From NCBI GenBank assembly GCA_902470905.1, contig CABRIC010000007.1:1-63965 (forward strand): a stretch of DNA of 63,965 nt. Reading direction: 5' to 3'. Positions 51,056 through 60,377 of the stretch are shown here, one piece after another. This DNA is from an uncultured Collinsella sp. GTDB taxonomy: Bacteria; Actinomycetota; Coriobacteriia; Coriobacteriales; Coriobacteriaceae. Both the position numbers and the translations under genes were made by a program. Below the pieces are notes generated by a model that worked only from the letters and a program-made list of their open reading frames with translations, was not told where the DNA came from and did not search any database. How positions within the stretch are numbered: the first letter of the stretch is position 1; each line of letters starts with the position of its first letter.

Positions 51056-52282
51056 TTACGCGGCGCCCGAACGATGCCGCCATATGGATTGTACGATACC
51101 CACCGTCAGCAACTGGATCATCATCGAGGACGAACCGAAGCTAATGAACGGCAGCGGAATTCCGGTAATCGGCATCATGTCAATGCACATGCCGATGTTC
51201 TCGAACGTCTGGAATGCCCACATGCCGACGATACCTACGCATGACAAGCGCAGGAACAGAGACTCGCACTTAAAGGCGACACGGATCGTCGAGAAGATGA
51301 GCAGCACGTACAGGCACAGTAGCAAAAAGGAGCCGCAGAAGCCAAAGGTCTCAGACAAAAAAGCGAAGACGAAGTCGGTGTGGAACTCGGGCAGAAAGCC
51401 ACCGGCAGACTGCGTCGCATGGCCCAGCCCTTTACCGAAAAAGCCACCCGATCCAACCGCGATGAGCGACTGCTGCAGATTGTACGCATCGTCCGAATCG
51501 GCGTTGTCGGGGTCGATAAAGACGGTCAGTCGGTTCATCTGGTACTGCTTAATGAGCACATCGTGGCCGAGCAGCGAATCGAAGACCGAATCGAGCGCCA
51601 GGACGAGCGCCACCAGGCCCACGAGCAGGGCCAAGGTCGACAGCACCCATTCGCGGCGCGCACCGCTCATGCAGATGACAACAGCACCAGATACCAACAC
51701 GACCAGGCCCGAACCCAAGTCGCCCATGGCGACGACGGCCAAAAACGGAACGGACAGCATGCCGCAGAGCTTGATGTAGTCACGGACGGTATCGATGCGG
51801 CCGTTGTACTGCGAACCAAGCGTGGCGATAAAGAAGATCGTGATGAGCTTGGCGAGCTCGACCGGCTGGAAGGTAAGACCGATGCCGGGAATCTTGATCC
51901 AGCCCGTCATGCCCAGGCCGCCCGTATAGGACAGTCCCGGAATCTTGGGCGAGAAAATCACAATGAGGTCGATGACGAGCAGTGCCGTCGAGAAGTTAGA
52001 GATGCCGCGCAGATCGGTTCGCCAGACGAGCACCGCAAGCACCGCACCGATGCCGATGCCCAACAGGTGGCGCGAAAATGAGGCGTCGGCCTTAAACTGC
52101 GAGGCTGACCAAATGATGATGGCGCCATAGGCAACGAGTGCCAAGGTTGCCAGCAGCACGCCGATGTGCACCTTTTGGCGAAACGTGCCGCGCGAGGCCG
52201 AAAGCTGCTTGTTGACACGGTCCAGGCTGCCGCGGGAACCGGTTTTAGTTGAGCGGAACAGGTCCGCCGGCGAAAAATCCAT
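51056..52282 (-). CDS. rodA: RodA SEDS peptidoglycan polymerase
   Basis: Membrane glycosyltransferase that polymerises lipid II during elongation, working with the class B PBP encoded just upstream. Ten membrane helices are expected; the catalytic loop FQPVELAKL (with E and K) follows GMTGWIKIPGIGLTF, and the C-terminal GIPLPFISFGSSSMM is conserved. 408 residues, with about 35 hydrophilic residues before the first helix. AGGAGG precedes the ATG. Confidence 0.93.
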   Translation of the reverse strand: MDFSPADLFRSTKTGSRGSLDRVNKQLSASRGTFRQKVHIGVLLATLALVAYGAIIIWSASQFKADASFSRHLLGIGIGAVLAVLVWRTDLRGISNFSTALLVIDLIVIFSPKIPGLSYTGGLGMTGWIKIPGIGLTFQPVELAKLITIFFIATLGSQYNGRIDTVRDYIKLCGMLSVPFLAVVAMGDLGSGLVVLVSGAVVICMSGARREWVLSTLALLVGLVALVLALDSVFDSLLGHDVLIKQYQMNRLTVFIDPDNADSDDAYNLQQSLIAVGSGGFFGKGLGHATQSAGGFLPEFHTDFVFAFLSETFGFCGSFLLLCLYVLLIFSTIRVAFKCESLFLRLSCVGIVGMWAFQTFENIGMCIDMMPITGIPLPFISFGSSSMMIQLLTVGIVQSIWRHRSGAA

Positions 52283-52291
52283 CGCAACCTC

Positions 52292-54364
52292 CTATCGAAC
52301 CGAAGAATCGCCCGTGGCAGAAGATGTATCGGGCTCGTTGTAGATGGCGCCGAGCACATCGCGCACGACATGTAGGGCAATGGCCGAACCGCCGCCACCC
52401 TGTTCCAAGACGGTGGCAATTACGTACTTGGGGTCGTCAGCGGGAGCATAAGCGCAGAACCAGGAATACTCGTCCTCGCCGCTTTTCTCGCCGGTGCCCG
52501 ACTTACCGTAGACCTGCGGCGTCAAGTTGGTAAAGTGCGACGCCGTAGTGGCGGATGTCGAATAGATAACGTCGTGCATGCCGTTGCGCACCAGCGTCAG
52601 ATCGGCATCACTGTTAATCTTGGCGGTGAGGCGCTTTTTGGAGCCCTTGCCGTTGTAGGTATAGGCATCACCCCCGTCGCCGTCACGCGAGACAGCGGAC
52701 AGAAACACGTGCGGTGTGAACTGCTTGCCACCGTTGGCAAGCCCCATATAGGCGCACGCCATCTGCAACGGCGTCACCAAGATATCGCCCTGTCCAATGG
52801 CAATGTTGGTCATGTCGCCCGCGTTCCACTTGCGATCGTCGGCCGAGGCATCGGCAAAGAAGGATTCCTTCCACTCGGCATCGGGAATACGCCCGGCGCC
52901 TTCACTGGGAAGGTCAATGCCGCATGTCGAGCCCAAACCCCAACGGCGGAACATCTCCTGCAGACCCTCGGGGTTGTCCTTGTCATAGAAGAACGCCTTG
53001 CCGATATCGTAGAAGACTGGGTCGCACGAATTAGCGATGCCCGACTGAAGTGTCATGGTTCCGTGGCCGGAGTGCAGCCAGCAGTACTTGCCCCACTGTT
53101 TGCCCAGTCCCGTCCAATAACCCGTGCAGTCCGTGGTTTGGGACGATGTGTAGGTGCCATATTCGAGCGCAGCGAGTGAAGTCAGCGGCTTAATGGTCGA
53201 AGCCGACATGTACTGGCCGCTAATCGCGCGGTTGAGCAGCGGATGCGAGCCCTCATCGTCGTTGAGCTCGGTCCACACATCGTTGGAAACGCCGCCGATA
53301 AACACCGACGGATCGAATTTGGGCTCGCTGGCCATGCCCAGGATCTCGCCGTTGTTAGGGTCGAGGCATACCACCGCGCCATTGCCGGCATTGCTGTAGC
53401 CCGACTGCTTGGCGCGCGCGATGGCATCGACAAGAGCCGTCTCGCAGGCTTGCTGAATGGCAAGGTCGATCGTGAGCTTAACATCGGAGCCTGCGCGCGG
53501 AGGTACGGCGCCGGCCTGTCCGGTAACGTTACCCGAGGCGTCGACCTTTACTGTCTGTTCACCGCGAATGCCCTGGAGCAGGTTTTCGTAATAGCTCTCC
53601 ACGCCCGCCTGGCCTACGATGTCGCCCGACTGGTAGGTGATCTTACCCGCAGACTCGTTGGTGTCCTCGGAGGCCTTCTTGTTCTGCGCCTCGAGCTGCT
53701 CGGAGGTAATGGTGCCGGTATAGCCCAAGATATGGCAGGCGGTCTCGCCATAAGGGTACTGGCGCTCGGTGCGCTCGGCGATCCTCACGCCGGGAAACTC
53801 ACCGGCGTGCTCCTGGATGTAGGCGACAGTAGAGCGACGCACGTCAGTCGCAATGGTATGCAGGCTCTGCGCGCCTTCGGAATTGTCCTGGATATTGCGC
53901 AGCACCGCGACATACGGCATGCCAAGTACGTTAGCGAGATGACGCACCAGTACCTTGTCGTTGGCAAGGTCGCGATAGGCGACGACAGCGAGGGAGGGAC
54001 GGTTTTGCACCAGCGCGACGCCGTTGCGGTCCAAAATGCGGCCACGCACGGCAGGCGTGGTAACGGTACGGGTCTGATTGCTCTGTGCCTGCTTGTCGTA
54101 GTAGTCAGACGAAACCATCTGCATGCCCCACAACTTAACGGCAAGCGCGGCAAACATCGCGCCCACACCGGTGGTGAGGATAGAAAAGCGGCCCTTAAAG
54201 GCGGTGGCGGCCGTATTGCCCTCGCCCTCGGTGGCGCGCGGGGCCGTTCCGTGCTGCGTGTCGTAGGTAAAGCGGGAATCGCCGCGGCGCATAATGACCA
54301 GCGCGACCACGATGGCCACGACCAGCACAATACCGGCGATAACAACCGTCATCTGGGAAGACAT
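52292..54364 (-). CDS. mrdA: Penicillin-binding protein 2 (MrdA-type transpeptidase)
   Basis: Class B PBP cross-linking peptidoglycan with RodA. Pedestal region VRGRILDRNGVALVQN, the active-site SxxK in SASTIKPL, SxN-like box in IANSCDPVFYDIG (SCD) and KSGTGEKSG as the KTG box. The N-terminus is unusual: two membrane helices (about 5-25 and 58-82) with a charged linker of about 35 residues between them, where one helix is normal. 690 residues. GGGAGG precedes the ATG. Confidence 0.93.
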   Translation of the reverse strand: MSSQMTVVIAGIVLVVAIVVALVIMRRGDSRFTYDTQHGTAPRATEGEGNTAATAFKGRFSILTTGVGAMFAALAVKLWGMQMVSSDYYDKQAQSNQTRTVTTPAVRGRILDRNGVALVQNRPSLAVVAYRDLANDKVLVRHLANVLGMPYVAVLRNIQDNSEGAQSLHTIATDVRRSTVAYIQEHAGEFPGVRIAERTERQYPYGETACHILGYTGTITSEQLEAQNKKASEDTNESAGKITYQSGDIVGQAGVESYYENLLQGIRGEQTVKVDASGNVTGQAGAVPPRAGSDVKLTIDLAIQQACETALVDAIARAKQSGYSNAGNGAVVCLDPNNGEILGMASEPKFDPSVFIGGVSNDVWTELNDDEGSHPLLNRAISGQYMSASTIKPLTSLAALEYGTYTSSQTTDCTGYWTGLGKQWGKYCWLHSGHGTMTLQSGIANSCDPVFYDIGKAFFYDKDNPEGLQEMFRRWGLGSTCGIDLPSEGAGRIPDAEWKESFFADASADDRKWNAGDMTNIAIGQGDILVTPLQMACAYMGLANGGKQFTPHVFLSAVSRDGDGGDAYTYNGKGSKKRLTAKINSDADLTLVRNGMHDVIYSTSATTASHFTNLTPQVYGKSGTGEKSGEDEYSWFCAYAPADDPKYVIATVLEQGGGGSAIALHVVRDVLGAIYNEPDTSSATGDSSVR

Positions 54365-54377
54365 CTACAGGCCTCCC

Positions 54378-54944
54378 CTATTTGAGCTTACGGGTCTTGG
54401 GCTTAAAGCGTATGCCCGCCTGACGCCCGCCGCGTGCGGAGAACCCGTAGCCAGACTGTGGAGCGACGCCGGACATCAAAAACGGAACGGCGACCAGGCC
54501 CGTCAGAATCGAGGACGGCAGGGCGTGCCCAAAGATCGCCACGACAAAACTCGACTCCAGACCCATAAACAACAAGATAATGCTGTAGATCACGTTAATG
54601 GCAAACGCGAAGGCGCCCACCGTGATGCCGCGAGCGCTCGGGGTGCCGCCCGTCTGACCGGCGGCACTATGCACCAAGGCAAAGCTACCCACTGTCAGCA
54701 ACAGCGACATCACACCCACTGGCACGGCAGCCGACAGGTCGTAGAACAGACCACAGCAAAAACCGCAAATGACGGCTCGCGTGGGGTCGCCCGAAAACAC
54801 ACCCAGACACACCAGGACAATCATAAAGTTGACGCGACCGCCCGCGATAGAGATCTGCGGAGCCAAGCCTGCCTGCAACAGGACGCAGACAATGGCGGCA
54901 ATCGCAAAAGCGCGGGAGCCAGCCCCCTGTTCGTGTAGATCCAT
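54378..54944 (-). CDS. mreD: Rod-shape protein MreD
   Basis: Membrane component of the elongation machine. Five to six helices are visible (FAIAAIVCVLLQAGLAPQI; VNFMIVLVCLGVF; GFCCGLFYDL; MSLLLTVGSFALV; INVIYSIILLFMGL). The basic C-terminal tail (RGGRQAGIRFKPKTRKLK) is cytoplasmic. The second ATG (54944) has GGAGG 7 nt upstream; the first is only 1 nt from it. 188 residues. Confidence 0.9.
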   Translation of the reverse strand: MDLHEQGAGSRAFAIAAIVCVLLQAGLAPQISIAGGRVNFMIVLVCLGVFSGDPTRAVICGFCCGLFYDLSAAVPVGVMSLLLTVGSFALVHSAAGQTGGTPSARGITVGAFAFAINVIYSIILLFMGLESSFVVAIFGHALPSSILTGLVAVPFLMSGVAPQSGYGFSARGGRQAGIRFKPKTRKLK

Positions 54945-54956
54945 GGACATGCCTCC

Positions 54957-55949
54957 CTATTCGCTCGAACCGGAATCATCGGACGCATCGGAGCCATCGT
55001 CCGAGCTATCGTCTTTGGACTTAGCGGCCGCATCACGCGAGGTGCCCTGAGGCGTGCTGTTGGCGCTGCTCACATCCTCGTCCGAAGCCGACTGCTCATC
55101 GGTCAGCGACGTAATGACCAGCACTTCCTCGTTGTTTTCGGCCGTTGTCTGGGCGCGCACGACGATGGTGTAGTACACATCGTTGGCAGACTTCTCCACC
55201 GACGAGACTGTACCAAGCGGCAAGCCCTTGGGGAACACGCCGCCGATGCCCGAGGTCACGATGATGTCGCCCACCTTCACGTCGGAGTCGACACTCACGT
55301 GCTCCAGGCGCAGGGTACCGTCGGGCTGCCCCTGCAGCATGCCCTGAGCGCGCGTATCCTGCACCATGGCGGACACGCCCGAGTTCTCATCACCGATCAG
55401 GCGGACGGTGGAAGTCTTAGCCGAAACCTCGATAATCTGACCGATGACACCGGCAGAACTCGTCACGGGCATGTTGATGGTAAGGCCGTCGGCCGAGCCC
55501 TTGTCGATGGTGACCGTTGAGGTCCAGGCATCACCCGAAGCGCCGACAATGCGAGCCGCGGTGGACTTGAGGTTGTAGGTCGACTGAAGACCGACCAGGC
55601 TCTCGAGTCGCTCGGCGGTCTTTTGAGCCTCGGAGAGCTCGGCGACCTTAGACGTCAGGACCTCGTTTTGTTTCTTGAGCTCGTCGAGGGTGTCTTGCGA
55701 AGCCGTAAGGTTCGAGAACACGTTTCCGATTGCGTTGAAGGGCGCAGCCACAGCCGAGCCCACAAAGCGAACCGGTGAGGTAATCGTCGTCACGCCCGAA
55801 CGCACGGCGTGAATCGGACCAGCCTCGCCTTCACGAATATAAAACGTGAGGAGCAGCACCGAAATCACGCTGAAAACAATCAACGGGCGCATACCCGTTG
55901 ATTGTCGCTTGGTATTCAGATTTGAAGAGAAACCCGAAGATCGTGCCAA
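54957..55949 (-). CDS. mreC: Rod-shape protein MreC
   Basis: Bitopic scaffold that activates PBP2-RodA. One membrane helix near the N-terminus (PLIVFSVISVLLLTFYI), a coiled coil (TASQDTLDELKKQNEVLTSKVAELSEAQKTAERLESLVGL), then two beta-barrel domains (GDENSGVSAMVQDTRAQGMLQG). The C-terminal 45 residues are Ser/Asp-rich and look disordered. 330 residues. TTG start with AAAGGTGG upstream. Confidence 0.93.
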   Translation of the reverse strand: MARSSGFSSNLNTKRQSTGMRPLIVFSVISVLLLTFYIREGEAGPIHAVRSGVTTITSPVRFVGSAVAAPFNAIGNVFSNLTASQDTLDELKKQNEVLTSKVAELSEAQKTAERLESLVGLQSTYNLKSTAARIVGASGDAWTSTVTIDKGSADGLTINMPVTSSAGVIGQIIEVSAKTSTVRLIGDENSGVSAMVQDTRAQGMLQGQPDGTLRLEHVSVDSDVKVGDIIVTSGIGGVFPKGLPLGTVSSVEKSANDVYYTIVVRAQTTAENNEEVLVITSLTDEQSASDEDVSSANSTPQGTSRDAAAKSKDDSSDDGSDASDDSGSSE

Positions 55950-55970
55950 ATGGAATCCACCTTTTGGAAA

Positions 55971-57014
55971 TTAAGCATTGGTCTGGACGAAACCACCGTC
56001 AAACGCGTTAGCCTCGAGCACGCGGGCACAGCCGTTGACGACGTTGTCGAGCGCCGTAGGGCTAACGTTGACCGAAACGCCGGTCTCATCGCGCAAGCGC
56101 ACGTCGAGACCGCGCAGCAGCGCACCGCCGCCGGTCAACAGGATGCCGTAGTACATAAGATCCGAGGCAAGATCGGGCGGCGTGGCGTCGAGGGCGTCCT
56201 TGACGGCCTTGGCCATCTCGTCGAGCGGCTTGTTGAGAGCGCGACGAATTTCCTCGCTCTCGATGCGTACGGTCTTGGGCAGGCCCGTGATCACGTCGCG
56301 GCCGTTGACCTCGACGTCGAGCTCGTCCTTGAGCGGCACGGCAGAACCGACCTTGATCTTAATGTCCTCGGCCGTGCGCTCGCCGATAGCCAGGTTATAG
56401 GCATCGCGAACGTGGGTAAGGATAGCCTGGTCAAACTCGTCGCCGGCAATGCGGATGGACTGCGACACGACGATACCGCCCATGGCGATAACGGCAACCT
56501 CGGTGGTGCCGCCACCGATATCGATGACCATGGAGCCGGTGGGCTCCTCGACAGGCAAGTCGGCGCCGATGGCAGCAGCCATGGGCTCTTCGATCAGGTA
56601 TGCCTGGCGGGCACCGGCCTGGATCGTAGCCTCAAAAACAGCACGCTTCTCGACCGACGTGACGCCGGAGGGGACGCAGACGACGACGCGCGGACGCGGG
56701 GTCCACGGATAGCGCTTCTCGGACGCCTTGTCGATAAAATAGCGAAGCATGGCCTCGGTAACGTCAAAGTCGGCGATAACGCCGTCCTTAAGAGGACGCA
56801 CGGCCACAATGTTTCCAGGCGTGCGGCCGAGCATGCGCTTTGCCTCGATACCGACAGCCAGGATGCGCTCATCGTTCTTGTCGATAGCGACAACGGAGGG
56901 CTCGCGGATGACGATGCCCTTGCCGCGCACAGAGACAAGCGTGTTGGCGGTGCCGAGGTCGATGGCAAGATCGCCCGCATAGCTACCGAAGAACATATCC
57001 ATCAAAGAAAACAA
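55971..57014 (-). CDS. mreB: Actin-like MreB
   Basis: Bacterial actin that guides cell-wall elongation. Phosphate 1 motif AIDLGTANTLVSV, phosphate 2 VIDIGGGTTEVAVI, adenosine motif LLTGGGALLRGLD. The N-terminal MFSLMDMFFG forms a membrane-binding helix. 347 residues. TTG at 57014 has AGGAG 5-6 nt upstream and is chosen; ATG at codon 5 is the alternative. First of mreBCD-mrdA-rodA. Its presence is notable if the cells are short rods or coccobacilli. Confidence 0.95.
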   Translation of the reverse strand: MFSLMDMFFGSYAGDLAIDLGTANTLVSVRGKGIVIREPSVVAIDKNDERILAVGIEAKRMLGRTPGNIVAVRPLKDGVIADFDVTEAMLRYFIDKASEKRYPWTPRPRVVVCVPSGVTSVEKRAVFEATIQAGARQAYLIEEPMAAAIGADLPVEEPTGSMVIDIGGGTTEVAVIAMGGIVVSQSIRIAGDEFDQAILTHVRDAYNLAIGERTAEDIKIKVGSAVPLKDELDVEVNGRDVITGLPKTVRIESEEIRRALNKPLDEMAKAVKDALDATPPDLASDLMYYGILLTGGGALLRGLDVRLRDETGVSVNVSPTALDNVVNGCARVLEANAFDGGFVQTNA

Positions 57015-57074
57015 CGCAACTCCTGATGTGTTGGATGATTGCTGGAAAACTACTAGCCCATCATACTAGCGCAA

Positions 57075-57107
57075 GCCCGGCACCTCACTTGCGGTGAAGC
57101 ACCGGGC
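57075..57107. other. Hairpin between the TPR gene and mreB
   Basis: GCCCGGTGCTTCAC pairs with GTGAGGTGCCGGGC (four G-U pairs), loop CGCAA. No T-run follows on either strand, so termination is uncertain. Confidence 0.5.
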
Positions 57108-57129
57108 AGCGCCAAATCTCATAAGGTCA

Positions 57130-58425
57130 CTACTGGTTGTCAGCGGCGGAGAGATCGATGTCGAGCGAGGAGACGGCCCAACCGATATGGTTGTCGGAGC
57201 GCACGAACTTGACGGTGTACTCCTGCTCGCCGCCCTTGGACAGCGACGCCTTGACCTTGGCGGTGGTCTCGGTCATAGACTGATCCATGCCCTCGATGGA
57301 GACGGTGGCGCCTTGCGGAATCGAGGAAACGATCATCGCCTTGGCGTCCTCGGACAGGCTGGAGGCCAGACAGGACTCGGCCTTGGCGGTATCGCCGTCA
57401 CCTGCGGCCTGGAACAGGTCGGTGACAACAGACTCCTGCGAAGGAAAGCCCAGGCCGCGCGTGTAGGCAAAGCCAAGACCGCATGCGGCAAGGACAATCA
57501 GCAGAAGCAGCACCAAGAAGACCTTGAGGCCCGTGTGGCGATGGCGACGACGGACCTTGGCCTCCTTGCGGTCCTGCTGAACCATCTCGGACTCGGACAG
57601 GGTAAAGAAGCCAGTGTCCGAGGGGTCGGGCATAAACTGACCGGTAGCACCCGTGGGGTCGAGCGGGTCAACGGCCGGAGCATCCATCGCGGGCGCCGGA
57701 GCCGTGGCCATGGCCGTCTGGGCCGAAAGCGCAGCGAGGGAATCTTGCACGCGGGCAAGCTCATCGGCCTGCTCGGGCGTGAGCTGGTAGATGCCATCGG
57801 CGGTGGCGGCGTTAAAGGCATCGAGCGCGTCAGAGGGGCGACCGGCGGCAGAGAGTGCCTCGCCCATACCGGCGTTAAGAGCACGCGTGTCGTCGCGCGG
57901 ACCGGCAAAGTCGATGGCGGTACGGTAGGTCTCCACAGCGTCTGCCGGACGGCCGAGCTTAATGAAGCAGCGGCCAAGATCGCCAAGGGCAGCGGCGGGA
58001 GCCGGGTTGGCCCCATCGATGGCGGCCTGACGGAAGGCGGTACCGGCGTTGGCATAATCGCCCGACTGGAACAGGGCGTTGCCCAGGCCCAGATACGCCT
58101 TAAACGGCGTGGCATAGGATGCATCCTGCGTTGCGGCAGAGAACGCCTGGGCTGCGGTCGCATAGTCACCCACGGCAGCAAGCGCCTTACCGCGGTTGGT
58201 GAGCAGCGCGCCGCGCTTGCCATAGGTACCGTCATTGAGGGCGGCGGCGTAGGCCTCGGCGGCCTCGGCATACATGCCCAGGTGCATCAAGGCGTTGCCG
58301 CGCAGATGGTCGGCCTCGCCCATAATCTCGCTGGGGGTCTTTGCCGCACCGAGCATCCGGGCGGCAGCGGAATAATCACCCGCGCGATAAGCGGCGCGGC
58401 CCTGTTGGATCAGCTGGCTATTCAA
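57130..58425 (-). CDS. TPR protein with one membrane helix
   Basis: Function unknown. About six TPR-like helical repeats in residues 1-210 (for example AYRAGDYSAAARML, AAVGDYATAAQAFSAA, FQSGDYANAGTAFRQAA, LGRPADAVETYRTA), an Ala/Pro-rich linker, a basic stretch (RKEAKVRRRHRHTG), one membrane helix at about 300-321 and an outer C-terminal domain of about 105 residues. TPRs would be cytosolic by the positive-inside rule. TTG start with AAGGGG upstream. Cotranscribed with the cyclophilin gene. Confidence 0.85.
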   Translation of the reverse strand: MNSQLIQQGRAAYRAGDYSAAARMLGAAKTPSEIMGEADHLRGNALMHLGMYAEAAEAYAAALNDGTYGKRGALLTNRGKALAAVGDYATAAQAFSAATQDASYATPFKAYLGLGNALFQSGDYANAGTAFRQAAIDGANPAPAAALGDLGRCFIKLGRPADAVETYRTAIDFAGPRDDTRALNAGMGEALSAAGRPSDALDAFNAATADGIYQLTPEQADELARVQDSLAALSAQTAMATAPAPAMDAPAVDPLDPTGATGQFMPDPSDTGFFTLSESEMVQQDRKEAKVRRRHRHTGLKVFLVLLLLIVLAACGLGFAYTRGLGFPSQESVVTDLFQAAGDGDTAKAESCLASSLSEDAKAMIVSSIPQGATVSIEGMDQSMTETTAKVKASLSKGGEQEYTVKFVRSDNHIGWAVSSLDIDLSAADNQ

Positions 58426-58437
58426 GGAAGTCCCCTT

Positions 58438-58980
58438 TTACTCGTGAACAATCTCGACGTGGACGATTTCGTCGCCGGCACGCAACTGCGAAATCACATC
58501 GAGACCCTCGACCGTGGTGCCAAAGACGGTGTAGCCGGAGTCGAGGTTATGCTGGGCGCCCAGGCAGAAGTAGAACTGCGAACCCGCGGAATCGGGATCC
58601 ATGGAACGTGCCATGGCAAGCGCGCCGTCGACGTGGCTGTTACGCGGATTGGTAGCGAACTCGCCCTTGATGCAGTAACCAGGGCCACCGGTACCGGGCA
58701 TGCCGTCGGGGCCCTCAAGGCCGGCAGCGACATCGGCGCCGGACATATCGCGGGTATTGGGGTCGCCGCCCTGAATCACAAAACCGGGCACATAGCGATG
58801 GAACTTAAGGCCATCGTAAAAACCCATTGTAGAAAGCTCGCAGAAGTTCGCCACGTGGATGGGAGCGCCCTCGCCGTCAAACTTGACCTTGATGGTGCCC
58901 TTCGACGTCTCGATCACCGCGCATTCATCGCCGACAAGCTGGTACTCGGGCGTGTAGAGCTCTTTCTTAAAACCAAACAT
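58438..58980 (-). CDS. Cyclophilin-type peptidyl-prolyl isomerase
   Basis: Catalyses cis-trans isomerisation of proline bonds. Conserved active-site pieces: FHRYVPGFVIQGGDPNTRD (Arg and Gln), ALAMARSMDPDSAGSQFYFCL and the C-terminal YTVFGTTVEGLDVI. 180 residues, with no signal peptide or lipobox, so cytosolic. Start MFGFKKELYT has AAGGAA upstream; the longer open frame has no such site. Confidence 0.93.
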   Translation of the reverse strand: MFGFKKELYTPEYQLVGDECAVIETSKGTIKVKFDGEGAPIHVANFCELSTMGFYDGLKFHRYVPGFVIQGGDPNTRDMSGADVAAGLEGPDGMPGTGGPGYCIKGEFATNPRNSHVDGALAMARSMDPDSAGSQFYFCLGAQHNLDSGYTVFGTTVEGLDVISQLRAGDEIVHVEIVHE

Positions 58981-59084
58981 GTGGTTCCTTCCTCGTGCGT
59001 TTAAAGCATATTTGTTCGAATTGTAGCAATAAGCACAGGCTTTCATCAATTGCGCACGCAGGTTATACCGCTTAGGCGCATTAA

Positions 59085-60257
59085 TTACGAGCGCTGCCGC
59101 GGCTTCCAAGCGCCCACGTTGGCATCGTACTGGTTGAGCGCGCTGTTGCCGCCCTGCGCCATGGGCGCCAAGATCTCGCTCTGGCGAGCACTCAGCGACT
59201 CACCGTCGGGGATGGAAAGCGAAATGTCCCAGCTCTGGCAAATCACATCAACACGCTCGTACATCCACTCGGCAAGCTGCTTGAGGTGCTCGATGTCTTC
59301 GGCATAGACTGTGTCGTCCTGGTACTTAAGATTGTCGAGTTCGTCCTGTGTCTGCTTGATGCGGTCGCGCAGGTCATAGGCGCTCTGCGACATCTCCTGG
59401 CGCGTGCTGAGTGTAGATCGCAGATAGCCGCTGTTAAAGGAGGTGATCACCTCGCCGATCTCGTCCTCGGTGTTGTACGAGAGAATCGTCTGGTAGATTT
59501 GGTCGAGCTTGGCATAAAGTTCATCGTCAGTGAGCACGACCTCCTCCTTGACAACGTCGGAAGTGTCGTCGCCATCGCTCTCATCGACCTTGGCGGCATC
59601 GTCCTGAGTCTGCTCGCCCTTCTGGCGCGAAGGGAAGGTACTCTGCGCGGCATGGCCAAACTCGCTATAGAATCCCGGCATGACACCCAGAGGGTCAGTC
59701 GTCACAAACCAATAGGCACCGCCGCACACGGCCGCGAGCACCGCAACGACGATAACCGGCTTGGGAATATGGCGCTTATGCTTGTGGTAGGCATCCTCGT
59801 CGGGATGCACCTTGCGCTTGGGCTTCTGTTTGCTGGACTGAGCATCGTCGCGCAGGGAAACCGGCGTCGGCATGTCCACCTTAGGGATGCCGAAGTCCTT
59901 GTCGAAGGCCGGCAGCACGCAAGTCTCGTTGGGATCGGCGGCATCCGAGAGCACCGCGGCGGCAGACGCCGGCGCATGGGGCACCTCGGTATCAATCTGC
60001 TCCTGCGTCAAGCGCGGAAAGCCGGCCGTGCGGCCTGCCGCCAGATCGGATGCGGCCGCGTCTTTGGAAAGGATGCCCGGGGCGGGGCGCCCGCACTTGG
60101 GACAGGTGCGATCGTGCGGGGACAGGCGCGCGCCGCAACCATCGCAGAATACGAACTCGGTATGCTCGGGACCGTCGCCCGGACCAACGTATGCGTTGCA
60201 GTAAGGACAGAACGAGGCGCCGTCCTCTATGGTCTTAAGGCAATGCGGGCAGATCAC
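59085..60257 (-). CDS. Zinc-ribbon membrane protein of unknown role
   Basis: The N-terminus has two zinc ribbons: CPHC/CPYC (residues 3-20) and CDGC/CPKC (38-54). A flexible linker, one membrane helix at about 167-186 (VIVVAVLAAVCGGAYWFV) and an outer domain with long helices (about 230-370) follow. Start: GTG at 60257 (MICPHCLK) with AGAGGA just upstream; TTG at 60278 is the alternative. Proteins of this layout are common in Coriobacteriia and Firmicutes, but none is characterised that I know. Upstream of the cyclophilin and TPR genes. Confidence 0.83.
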   Translation of the reverse strand: MICPHCLKTIEDGASFCPYCNAYVGPGDGPEHTEFVFCDGCGARLSPHDRTCPKCGRPAPGILSKDAAASDLAAGRTAGFPRLTQEQIDTEVPHAPASAAAVLSDAADPNETCVLPAFDKDFGIPKVDMPTPVSLRDDAQSSKQKPKRKVHPDEDAYHKHKRHIPKPVIVVAVLAAVCGGAYWFVTTDPLGVMPGFYSEFGHAAQSTFPSRQKGEQTQDDAAKVDESDGDDTSDVVKEEVVLTDDELYAKLDQIYQTILSYNTEDEIGEVITSFNSGYLRSTLSTRQEMSQSAYDLRDRIKQTQDELDNLKYQDDTVYAEDIEHLKQLAEWMYERVDVICQSWDISLSIPDGESLSARQSEILAPMAQGGNSALNQYDANVGAWKPRQRS

Positions 60258-60377
60258 GGCTTCCTCTTTTCGGAGCAATTCATACAGTCGAAGTTAGAGC
60301 ATAGCATCGCCACGCCCCCACAGGAGCAAGGCACCAATTCAACATCGCCAGAAAAATCATCCCCGGGGCGACTGGGA

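Noticed and set aside
60110..60130. Second copy of the GGGGACAG palindrome
   Set aside because: Only GGGGACAGGCGCG inside the zinc-ribbon gene; it does not continue into the palindrome arm.
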